Shown here: piece after piece, positions 45,301 to 55,200 of the stretch
Layout: each line of letters begins with the position of its first letter
How positions within the stretch are numbered: the stretch's first letter is position 1
Assembly (NCBI RefSeq): GCF_000002595.2
Contig: NC_057019.1
Coordinates: forward strand, 5,316,880-5,380,879
Reading direction: 5' to 3'
DNA: 64,000 bases
Source of the DNA: Chlamydomonas reinhardtii
Lineage: Eukaryota; Chlorophyta; Chlorophyceae; Chlamydomonadales; Chlamydomonadaceae
The notes under the pieces: model-generated
What the model was told of the DNA's origin: nothing
Seen by the model: the letters and a program-made list of their open reading frames with translations, nothing else
Databases searched by the model: none
Translations under genes and position numbers: made by a program

Positions 45301-45653
45301 CCGGTCCCATGCGCCAAGCCGCCCGCACCCGCACCCTTTCCGGCGGCGCCGCCTCCGCCAACCACAACCGCACCGCGTCTGGTCGCACGCTGTCCGGCCC
45401 GAACGGCGGACACCAAGACCACCACCGGGCCATGTCTGGTAACCCGCACGTGGTCATCTCCACGCAGTACCAGGTGGGAGTGCTCGGCAACGGTCGCGTT
45501 GCGAGCGGCATGCCTGTGGGGGAGGCCTCAGTCACGGAAAGGGGCCTGGACGCTTCGGCGCGCGTGGCGCGCGTGGGGTCGTTGGGGCGTGTGGTTCCGG
45601 AGCCCAGCAGCCCTGCGATTGCGTCTCAGTCCGCGTCGAGGGCCTGGTCTTGA
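35393..45653 (+). CDS. P-type Ca2+-ATPase, P2B (PMCA/ACA) class
   Basis: 31 exons close in phase (1236 residues): 35393-35530, 36123-36291, 36599-36622, 36771-36826, 36990-37119, 37300-37415, 37646-37751, 38045-38085, 38228-38397, 38558-38635, 38860-38990, 39116-39345, 39524-39643, 39900-40109, 40269-40397, 40627-40800, 40989-41093, 41286-41409, 41580-41635, 41835-41950, 42200-42227, 42510-42618, 42812-42825, 42974-43029, 43208-43265, 43499-43570, 43843-43997, 44187-44238, 44415-44477, 44712-44932, 45194-45653. Visible are [15 protein letters not shown] (366-370), the phosphorylated Asp409 in DKTGTLT, the ATP-site KGAAE (532), and TGDGTNDAP (714-722). It pumps Ca2+ out of the cytosol; P2B pumps are calmodulin-regulated. 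The M7-M8 loop (about 872-989) is unusually long, with six Cys and three N-glycosylation motifs. The 150-residue tail has repeated basophilic-kinase-like RTLSG. Confidence 0.97.
36077..36119. repeat. (CATCC)n microsatellite before ATPase exon 2
   Basis: Eight pentamers running straight into the acceptor of exon 2, where they serve as the pyrimidine tract. Confidence 0.9.
42270..42314. repeat. (GT)n microsatellite in an ATPase intron
   Basis: Lies in intron 21, which also carries the (CA)n run at 42446; the two are complementary and could pair in the pre-mRNA. Confidence 0.9.
42446..42508. repeat. (CA)n microsatellite in an ATPase intron
   Basis: Interrupted CA run ending exactly at the acceptor of exon 22. 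Confidence 0.9.
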
Positions 45654-46151
45654 GTGTGCATGTGTGATGCATGCATGCGTTGATTCTGGCCGTCCGCTCA
45701 GGCCGCATGCATGGGCGCTGTCTTGAATTGCTGTTTAGGACCCCTTTGGCACTCTTGGCCACTGAGGATGGCGTGTACAATATCATTGATAGATACTAGC
45801 TACTGAACCGGCATCTGTACTGCGGGTTGGACCTCTGCTGCCTTTACCTCGGTCACTAAGCAGCAACGGAAGATGGGCACTGAACGAAGTGAATACTATT
45901 GCGTGTGCCCTCCGGCATTATTGATGATGATGTCCTGCGCGGCTTGGTGAGGTCTTGCTGAGGTTCCTTGCCCGCCCGCCATACGCGTATGATTGCTGCA
46001 GGGTCATTGATGGTGCTCAGTGCCTGGCTAGCTAGGGCTTGGCGGCATGGCGGCGGCATTGCTGCTTGTTGGCATGTGGCGGAGGCTGCGGAGCTGGCTA
46101 GTTGGCGGCCCCGAGGACAAGCGAGCGAGACGGAGAGCGTGTGCAGGGGAC

Positions 46152-46153
<2 letters not shown>

Positions 46154-46187
<34 letters not shown>
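46154..46187. repeat. (GT)n microsatellite
   Basis: Seventeen dinucleotides. Confidence 0.9.
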
Positions 46188-46190
<3 letters not shown>

Positions 46191-46217
46191 AATGAAACGA
46201 AAGCCCGCCCAGACGAC

Positions 46218-46219
<2 letters not shown>

Positions 46220-46306
<87 letters not shown>
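46220..46306. repeat. long (GT)n microsatellite
   Basis: About 43 uninterrupted dinucleotides, the longest simple repeat in the window. Likely length-polymorphic. Confidence 0.92.
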
Positions 46307-46310
<4 letters not shown>

Positions 46311-47210
46311 CGTGCGCGCGCTTTGTTAACTGTGACGATAACACCAAATCACCTACGCGGCGTTTGTTGACTCCTTAACTGCTTGTGCGCGTGTGGATTA
46401 TCCAAGGGGGACGCTTGAGGGAACCGCGCCGTCACTGTTGAGGGGTCAGGCTGCTGGTGCCGGATTCAGCAGCGCATCGTTCTGTGCGATATCCTACTTG
46501 CTTGCAGGCTTGCTGTGCGTCAGGGTGAGACATTATGTCTCGATTTATTTGTGAGAGGCTTGAGTTCCGGCAACCTGTGCGGGAGCCTAAAGTACGATCA
46601 GGGGTGGCAAGGGTTTCGGGCTGTTGGTGTGGGATAGACAACTATATACCTTCCCCACTGACCCGCCTTCTAGGCTTTATTGTGCTGCAGGGGCACTGTT
46701 AGTAAGAGCACTGTAACCGCGTGACACTTCCAATGTCTATAACAACGTCTCCATCAACGTCCATAGACAATGTGCTTGGGCGGCTTCCGTCGCCGAGGGT
46801 GCAAGGGAAGCCCAGGCCTTGCTTTATCCCACCCTTAGTTCCACCGTCAGTGGGCTAACAGCCAACGGATGCCGCCTACAGTATACCAGCTAACGAATTT
46901 GCAACCTAGATAGGCCTACACAGGCCCATACAGTAACTCTTGTGCGCAGGCACTAGCAGGCACAACTTACTACGTACTGCACAACTTGACCAAGCTGATT
47001 GGCCGCCGCAATCAACCAGCTGCAATCCCATGGCCGCAACACCGCATTACCACCCCTTCCTACTGCTCCTCATAGCCCTGCTTCAGCGCCGCCGCACCCT
47101 CCTCCAGCCATCAGCAGTTCCAACCCATGCCCCCTTGTGTGCCTCGCTATCACCCCTCTTCTGAGTCGTCCTTGTCACCGCCATGCACACGCATGCAGCA
47201 GGCCGCCTCA

Positions 47211-47467
47211 TTACACGCCGCCTGCCGAGGACTTGCTGCCATAGCCGTCTGCCGCCTTGCCGCTGGCACCGCCCTCGCTCTGCGCTATGCGCTCAGCTGC
47301 AGCCGCGTTCTGGTTTGAAGAGGGCGCGGCGTTCTCCGATGGCAGGTGGGACAGGTCGGGAATGCCGTGGCGCTTGATGCTGAAGTTGTCTCTGCAGCAG
47401 GTATGTACTTTTATGTTGGCGCGAAGCGCGCGGTAGAAGGTTGAGAGCGTGGCAGCATGTGTGCTGG

Positions 47468-47526
<59 letters not shown>

Positions 47527-49771
47527 CGTGCACTGTATGTCGTACGTATGTTCGCGTCTGCCAGTCAAGTGCAAGGCAGAATGCTCATTGCCCCGAGCGG
47601 GGCGCCCCGTATCATGCGCACCCGTATGCGGCGTAGCGGCGGCTGCGGGTGTCACGTGGGATCTGCGGCACTTGGATCTGCGGTGGCGCACGTGTCCAGG
47701 CGACGATACGAGAGCCAGGCGCCATGCGCGGGCTCGCATTGGCGTCAGACCATCAGTTTGTGCATGTTTGGGGTACGTGCGCTGTGCGTACACCACACCA
47801 ACCGCTTCCGCATAGGCTCCCGCGGGTAGGACGGCAGCGCGAGGGCGTGGTGAGGCTAGTGCGCCGCACTGTGCAAGCCGCAAGCTAGCTACTGGTCCTT
47901 GTACGTACGTAACCCACCTCATACTCCCAGCCCTGGCGCTCGCAGAACGCGATTGCCTCTTCAGCGGTGTAGAACTGGAAGTTCACAGCGGCCTTTGGGG
48001 GAGCACATGTACGGCAAACGTGCACACCGTGGCACACGAAGGGCTTGTGTGGTGCGCAGGATGACAGAAAGCACCCAGGTACGCGCTCCTTGACCTTGGG
48101 ACATAGTAGGTTGGGACGCCCAAGTGCTGTTGGAAGTCAGGGCACCTTCTCAATCAGCCATCCCGTATTTGGTTGCATGAGGGGGCCTCCTCTCCTGTCT
48201 TAGGAAGCCCCGGCGGCGACTGACCTACCTGGTGCTTGGTGTCGGCGCTGGATGTCCAGCCACTGGACGCAAGACATGGCAGCGAGCGTGCACAAGCCAT
48301 CAGGTGGCCTCATACGGTATCAAGCTCGTGGCCTTATGCGAGGTTGAAGACGCTCCCAAGACCCCAGTACCCCAGTGCATGGCAAGCAGCGCTAGTTCTG
48401 CAATACTACCTGGTGCAATGGCGCTAATGATGATTGGCTGCTGGCTACTGCAAGTCAAGCTCACATCTCAAGCCCTAGATGGTGCCCGTCTCACATGAGC
48501 GGGTTGATCCACTTGTCCGCAGGGTCCAGGTACTCCATGCTCCAGTGGGGAAAGCTCCTGAGGACCACAACAGGGGGGGGAGATGACAGCCCGTCCCCTG
48601 CCAGCACACTCCAGCAAGACACATACACGTGATGAAGAACTGCCCAGCCTGCTGGACCTTGCTCGCTATGCTTACTTGGTTAACATCGTAGGCACGCAGA
48701 GGCATGCGTGCTAGCTGGGGCAGGGGCGCTCACGGGCACACGTCGTGAGCACATATACACACACACGCAGCTAACCACTCCCATCCCTCCAACCCACCTG
48801 TTGAAGGCGGTCTTCTGGCGGCCCTGCTGCTCCGGGCTCTTGCTGTTGCTGAAGATGAGCACGCGGCGCGGGGTTTGCTCCTGCCGGGGCAGGCCGCTCA
48901 GCCGGCTCACCTCTCCCGGCACCAGTGGCGCGCCGTGGGGCACTGACGCCAGCTGCGTGCCCGATCGAGCGAAGCAAGTGCGGGAGTTGGGCATTCGGGT
49001 TCTAGTAGTAGGTCCTATTGGCAACAGCCACAGAGCCGCTGGATGCCGCCCGCGTCAATGGACCACACGCACGCTACACACGGTGCAGGCCTGAAACACT
49101 GGACTGATCGCGGCAGAGCAGGAGCAGGGGGTGCGCGAAACGGGCTCACTGGCTCGGATGTAGGCGGGTTTCCCTTCTTGATCTTATTACACCAACGCGC
49201 CCTCACAGGCTCACACCCACCCTGTTCTGAACCCTGCGCCTCCACTCACCTTGTATGCTGCCCTCATTGCAATGCTGTAGTCTTGCGGACCGACTGGCCG
49301 ATCAGCCACTGCAACCTTGCTGTCGCCCCCGCCTATAGGCGAGCAACAGGAACCGGGGCAGCACGCAGCGCGGGTCGCCGTAAGCAAACCTAGCTAGGCT
49401 CGACCCAGAGCACTCATCACGCACTACGCATTCGTTCGCGAATCATGCGCCGCGGCCATATGCCTTCACAAGAAAGTAAATGCAGCACCAGCAGAGCCCG
49501 ACGCACCAGCGGGCGTAGACGCGGCGGGCGGAGGAGGCGGTGCGGGGTCAGCTTTGGCGCCCGCGGCGCCGGCCGGCTGCTTCGGCCCGGCGCCTTGATT
49601 TGTGTTCAGATAGCGCGCAGCCTTTCCTGCGTTTGCGCCCGTGCCGCTGCCGGAGCCGCCGGCATTGCATTTGGAGAGGCCACACTGGGAGAGGCCGCAG
49701 ACGCGACTGCAGGCTCCCGCACTCCCAGGCTGCTGCAGGAGCAGCCGCGCCGCGGAGGGCAGTGACAGCAT
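47211..49771 (-). CDS. NDUFS4: mitochondrial complex I subunit NDUFS4 (18 kDa, AQDQ)
   Basis: Exons: 49771-49470, 49319-49250, 48952-48798, 48557-48495, 48262-48229, 47992-47918, a short uncertain exon ending at 47797, and 47391-47211. The short exon starts at 47855 (312 residues in total) or 47816 (299); both keep frame. Family blocks: RRVLIFSNSKSPEQQGRQKT, SFPHWSMEYLDPADKWINPL joined to IGWTSSADTKHQ, then FYTAEEAIAFCERQGWEYE and DNFSIKRHG, as in other NDUFS4 proteins (NPLMGW, FA-x-GW-x-Y, DNF). The N-terminus is a plausible mitochondrial presequence (MLSLPSAARLLLQQPGSAGA) followed by a Gly/Ala/Pro-rich linker of about 70 residues. The subunit sits in the matrix arm near the NADH module and is needed for complex I assembly. 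The C-terminal 40 residues are an Ala/Ser/Gly tail not seen in animals or plants. Confidence 0.9.
47470..47524. repeat. (GT)n microsatellite in an NDUFS4 intron
   Basis: About 27 dinucleotides in the last intron. Confidence 0.9.
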
Positions 49772-50127
49772 TATCAGGTCGCCGTGTGGCGCTGTGTGGC
49801 TCGTGCAGCAGGCTCTTCAAATGGGCGCTTACGGGTTTCGAGCATGTCTTTACAACCCGAGCTGCACTACTGTTTACAGCCGCACGTGTGCACGCTAAAA
49901 AGCAATGCGACTCGCATGCATAGCGTGTTTGCATGAGTCTTTGAGTTCGAGCTAAAACACACACCGATTGCGCCTCGGACTGCCGCGACCTCGCGTGCCC
50001 CCCCATGGTCCCCCTGGCGGCCTGTGCCTGCAGCAACAAGCACCCGCTTGGGCTCGAACCCTGCCGCGCTCCTATATCCTTGCGCCGCCAAGCGCTGCGC
50101 ACGCGCACACGGCATCAATTCTGCAAT

Positions 50128-50690
50128 GCATACGAAGCGTTCAGCGTGCCCAGCACGCGCGACCCCATACGCAAGTCCCTCAGCAGGCATGATGCTCGTG
50201 CGTGTGCCAATGTCACACATGCCGCGACTACGCGCGCGCGACCAAACCAAGCCCTGCGGTGGGCCTATCGCACAATTAAGCGATTAGTATGCAAAAATCC
50301 GGCGGTCGTACCGCGCAGAGTCAACCCGAGTACAGCCCTCCGGTGGGCAGCAGTGTGCATACGAAGCATTCAGCGTGCCCAGCACGCGCAACCCCACACG
50401 CAAGCCCTCAGCAGGCATGATACCGTACTCGTGCGTGTGCCAATGTCACACATGCCGCGCCTACGCACGCGCGACCAAGCCAAGCCCTCCGGTGGGCCTA
50501 TCGCGATCAGCATGCAAATAATCCGGCGGTCGTACCGCGCATAGTCAACCCGAGTACAGCCCTCCGGTGGGCAGCGGCATACGAACGGACTGGCGAGTCC
50601 AGCACATGCAACCCGACCAAGTACAAGCCCCCAACTGACCTACAACGTGCGGCCGTGCCCGAAGATTTTTGTTAAGCCCTCCGGTGGGCA
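50128..50690 (+). repeat. tandem repeat, about 220-229-bp unit, two full copies plus a partial
   Basis: Units begin with gcatacgaagc at 50128 and 50357, and a decayed third begins at 50577. Shared landmarks are gtgtgccaatgtcacacatg, atccggcggtcgtaccgcgc and ccctccggtgggc. Copies 1 and 2 differ by scattered substitutions and small indels. Confidence 0.85.
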
Positions 50691-51382
50691 CATGCACCAC
50701 CAGTGCGTTCACCATCGTGCCGTGCACGAAGCACACGAGAAACATCCAGCCCAACACACATAACCCCACACTAACCAAGTGGACTCTCATGAAGCTCTAA
50801 ACTATGTGGCTGACAAGCTGGGCGTGGCTGGTTGTCATCCGGGTATCACGTTCGGCTTGGCCAGGCCAGCTGATCACTTGAACCACGCCCAAAGCTAGTG
50901 GCTTACCGCTGCGATGTCCGCGAAGGCGAAAAGACTCTCAAACTCGGCGACACGACGAGGCGGGTTGGGGAGTCGCAGTGAGGTCCGCGGAGGGGGTTCA
51001 CGGGCGAACTCGGCGAACAGCGCGGCGAACTCGGCGAACAATAAGGATCCTGATAGCATCATCGTCAAGAGCACATCGAGTGAAAAAAGCCGGTCTGGCA
51101 CGCAGTGAAAACTAGTAGTCAAGCACACTATGCAGGACTGGTCATCTCAGCAAGCATCAGATGCAGCGGAAACCCCATAAGCAATCCCTCGTCGCAGACG
51201 AATTACGGGTGGCGAACCAAACTCTTTGACCGCGTTGGCCGAAGGCGCCAGCGAACGAGCTGCTGATTTGAACTCGTCAACTTGCTGTAGTGCTCTGACG
51301 GATACTTTAACTGCCATGAGCAATATAAGAAAGGTAACGCAGAGAAGCAGAGAAGTAGAGAAGCATAAAAAGAAAATATACG

Positions 51383-51621
51383 CGGGCAAAGCGAGCCCGA
51401 ACCGCCGTGTAGCCACGCAAAGATAGAGCGTAGCCAGGGACGACGGCGTCAGTACTGACAGAACGAAACTCGCAAAGTAGCGAGCGCGACACAGCGCTCT
51501 GCTACTTAACCGGGCCCACCGCCCATGCCGCGCATGGGCCCCAAACAACAAACACACACACGCCACGCCCCTTCGGGGCCCACAACTGTGCACACTCCGA
51601 GCGCAGGAAACCTTGGTTTCC
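51383..51621. repeat. cluster of short perfect inverted repeats (hairpins)
   Basis: Five stems in 240 bp: 51383-51399 (5-bp stem), 51469-51484 (5 bp), 51521-51539 (7 bp, gcccatg/catgggc), 51567-51579 (gcccc TTC ggggc), and 51606-51621 (perfect 16-bp palindrome ggaaaccttggtttcc). Such dense small palindromes resemble those scattered through volvocine organelle genomes. Confidence 0.7.
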
Positions 51622-52234
51622 GACAACTCGCTGCGCTCGAGCGGAAACCATCAGTATTATAGCGAATAAATCACGCCTTTCGGAGGCTGCACGCAAACAA
51701 CAGCAATTGCCCGCATCAGCGCTCACACGCGCAGCCTGCATGCCGTCCAAACGGCCCACAGTGGCCCTAGGCAGCATCACTCTGAAGTCATCGAAGTGGA
51801 GTTTGGGCCTGCGCACCGGGCCGAACGGCCGCCAGCCACACACGGCGTTTGCTCAGAGGTCTTATGCAACTTGGCACCGCATAATGACATACGCGAGTTC
51901 AGTACGGGCGGCCATGTTGCAGGCCGCGGCGCACACGTTCCAGTGGCGCAGCACACAATACGACCCACGCTATAAATGTATAAACCTCGTAAGCATGGTG
52001 TGCAGGAGGGAACAGACTCTAGGTGCCCGCCATGGCTGCATGTTCAGCATGCATGGTTTGCGCCACGGGTTTGCCCCTGCTCAACCCCATGTGTGGACGC
52101 TGCGACGCCCACACGTAGCCGTGCAGATGAGCCCACGGAGGCCAGAGCCCACACCTGACAGTCCCGTACAAGCAAACGGTATTTCTGGATCCTAGCGCCG
52201 TGTTGTCATCACAGTCCCATCATTGCTGTAGCCG

Positions 52235-55200
52235 TCATTCCTCCTTGGGGTCAAACTGGCGCTCTGGCGGCGGCCGCTCCAACAACTCACGCCGCCTCGG
52301 CGACTCGGTGCGGGAGCCGCGCGTTGGCGAGCGTCCCGCGCCGCTGCGCCCGGTGAGCCGTGACAGCAGCCGCCCGCCAAACAGGCCGCTGCCCATGCCG
52401 CTGCCCGCGGCGCCCTCCGCCAGCAGCTCCTGCTCCTGGGTGTCTGGCTGCGGCTGGTCCAGTGGCACGCTGACGTTTGGCGTGGCGGTGCTCTCCTGCA
52501 GCTGTGTGAGGGAGACGTCGCTCGGGCGCAGGATTGGCGGGATGTCTGCGGGCCTCAGCCCGGCTGAGCTGCCAGTGGAGCCAGGCGTCCCGTAACCGGC
52601 GGCGCTCCGCCGCGGCGACTCCTCGGTCCGCCGGCTCATTCGCGAGCGGATTGCTTGCAGGCCAGGCACCAGCGACAACAGGCCGCCACTCGCGGAGCCG
52701 CTGGCTCCTGACCCGGGCTCGGGGGGTGCGGCCTGGAGCTCCGGGCTCTGGTCAAACACCACACTGCGGCTGCCCAGCACCAGCGCCACCTCGGGTGCCA
52801 CCTCACCAAATACGCTGAACTCGGCAGGGTTTGCACCCGCCCCAGCTGCAGCACCGCCAGCGCTGAGTTGCGCGAACGGGCCCGGACTCAGCGGCTTCTC
52901 CAACACCCGCACCGCAGCGCCGCGCGGCGTGCTGGGCGCATCGCGGCCGCCGGCACTCGCGCTGCGATCGCCGCCGGGCCCCGGCTCTGCCTCCAGCAAC
53001 ATGCGCACGCCTGGACCGAATTGCGGCGCCGCCGGGTGGCGCGCCGGCGCCTGCTCCTGCAGCTGTTGCTGCTGCAGCTGCTGTAACCCCGAGAAACGTG
53101 ACGGTGACGGCGGCAGCGGTAGGTTGTGCGCCGCCAGCCGCCCCGCTGGCGACAACCTCCCACGCGCGGCAATCTCCGCCGCCGCCGCCAGGGCGCCCGC
53201 TGACGCCACGCCCGTCGCCACCGCCTGCTCCGCCTCCGCATGCGCTGCCTGCCCCGGCTCCGTGCCGGCGCTGCTGGTGTAATGCGACTGCGCCGCCGCG
53301 CGACCCTGCGCCACCCAGTCCGGCAGCTGCAGCTGCGGCGGCTCGTCCTCCAGCCCGCTGGCCGTGTGCGTGAGCGCGGACGTGGCAGACATGTAGGAGG
53401 TGCGCTCCGAGGTGCGGCCCAGCTCCACGAACGCCGCCTCGCCCGCCGGCTGCGGTGGCGTGGCGCGCTGGCGTGGCTCCAGCGCCCCTGGACCGGCCGC
53501 CGCCGTCGCCGCCGCCACCATGCCGCTCATCACTTCGTCGTACCGTGACGACACACGCAGGCTGCGGACCGATGTGCCAGTGACCGGGCCGCCGGCCGCC
53601 TCCACCTCGGCGGCGCCCGCCGTCGGGTCCGCCACCGTTGACACGCTGAAACGCGATTGGCCGCGGACCTGCGGCTCACCCGGCCGCTGCAGCCGTGAGC
53701 CGCTGCCCACTCGGGCGGCGCCGGCACCGCTGCCGGCCCTCGCCACCAGCCCGCCTGCGCCCTCATAGGAGCCGAGCCGTCCGCCGGTACCCGCGGCTCC
53801 AGCCGGTGACGACGGCGCGTCGCTGCCTGTGCTGCTCTGTGGCCCGCTGGGCACTCCGCTGCTCGGCGCGCCGCTGCCGCCAGTGCTCTCAATCGTCTCC
53901 AGCTGAGTCGCCAGCCAGGGCCGGCCCCGCATCTTCACAACCGACGGCATCGCCGCGCCGGCGCCAGCCGCCGCGAGGGCCTCCAGGCGCTGTGCGATGG
54001 GATTCTCCGGGGACGCCCTGCAGGTAGTTAAGCACAAACGTTAATCAAGGAAGTTCACCAACGCTTCAAAGCCATTTGAGCGCGCCTGAACCCGCCTGAA
54101 CCCGCCATCATGCACCTAACAAGCCCTACGGCAGCAAGCGCCTGCGCGGGGCGCAGCCCCTACCGCAACACACAGACACTGTATGTCTCACCGGTACGCG
54201 GCTGCCGACGTGCGCTTCTTGGAGCGGCCCGGCAGGTCGGGCGCGTCCGCCCAGGCGTCGTCGTCAGGCTCCGTTGGCTCCATAGGTGCGACCTCCTCCA
54301 TAATCATGCCCTGAGAAAACATGCTGTGAGGATAGCCGCCGCCCGCCGGCGTGGCCGACACGGAGGAGGACGAGAAGCCCAACGCGCCGCCGCGCCCCGG
54401 CGTCAGGTCCCACTGCCGGCCGCCAATGACGATGGAGCGCGAGGGCGCGCCCGTGTCGAAGATTGCGGCCCCTGGCGCCTGGCGCGTGGTGATGGACTGG
54501 AAGAAGTGCACGCCCTTCTCCGGCGGCTCGGGCTCGTCAGGTTCGTCCGAGCGCTTGCGGTGCTCCACGCCTGTTGGTGGTGGTGGTGGTTGTGGTGCTT
54601 GTGTTTACGTTTGTCGTGATGGTGGTGAGTGCCGTGTAGCCGGGTTAGTTCTTATGCGCACAGGGGCCCAGTCTAGGCACTGCCTTGCGTCGAAGCCCGC
54701 CTGCTCCCAGCGCCGAGCCTCTTGCAATTGTGCTAGCCACCGCCAGCCGCCCCCACACTCCAGACCGCAACTCACTCACCCATGAATTTTGTGGTGTCGG
54801 TCTGCCAAAACGCGTTACCCATGGTGCTGCCTTGCCGGCTGGTCAGCCCGCCAAAGCCCGTGAAGCCGCCAAAGCCACCCACGACAGAGCCGCCGCTGCC
54901 GCCCGCGCCCAACGTTCGCTGGTTGGTCGCCGCCACGCTGTGCAACCGCATCCGCCGCATGTGTGCGTCGCTGGCGGCGTGCTTCCCGACAGCCGGCGAA
55001 AAGGAGAAGTCGAAGCCCGCAAAGCCGCCGTGCCCGGGCATGTGGCTGTGCGTGTGCGCCGCGCGCAGCATGCGGCTGGTGCTGTAGTCCCGCATCTCGC
55101 CACCGGCGGCGGCGGCACCGTCGCCGCCGCTGCTGCTAGTGTACGACGACTCACGCGAGCCGTAGTAACCGCCGCCGCCGCCGTACAGCTGCGACGCCCG

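Larger units (their letters stand above)
45654..47210. other. convergent intergenic region with long (GT)n
   Basis: 1.56 kb between the 3' ends of the Ca2+-ATPase and NDUFS4 genes. It holds two (GT)n runs; otherwise no coding signal. TGTAA at about 46708 is a distant candidate signal for the ATPase. Confidence 0.5.
49772..52234. other. repeat- and hairpin-rich intergenic region
   Basis: 2.46 kb between NDUFS4 and the first membrane-protein gene. It holds a 220-229-bp tandem repeat (50128-50690), a GCGAACTCGG-type short repeat near 50998-51040, and a cluster of short perfect hairpins (51383-51621). Open frames at 50914-51108 (+) and 51147-51626 (-) have no recognisable content and no splice context. 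Confidence 0.5.

Noticed and set aside
46047-46370. Frame encoding a long Cys-Val repeat
   Set aside because: Pure (GT)n microsatellite, not a protein.
50128-50690. Possible CRISPR-like array
   Set aside because: Units are adjacent 220-229-bp tandem copies without spacers, in a eukaryotic genome.
51147-51626. 159-codon minus-strand frame with a hydrophobic stretch
   Set aside because: Starts and ends in the hairpin cluster, has no homology I recognise and no splice or promoter context; the hydrophobic part may be chance.
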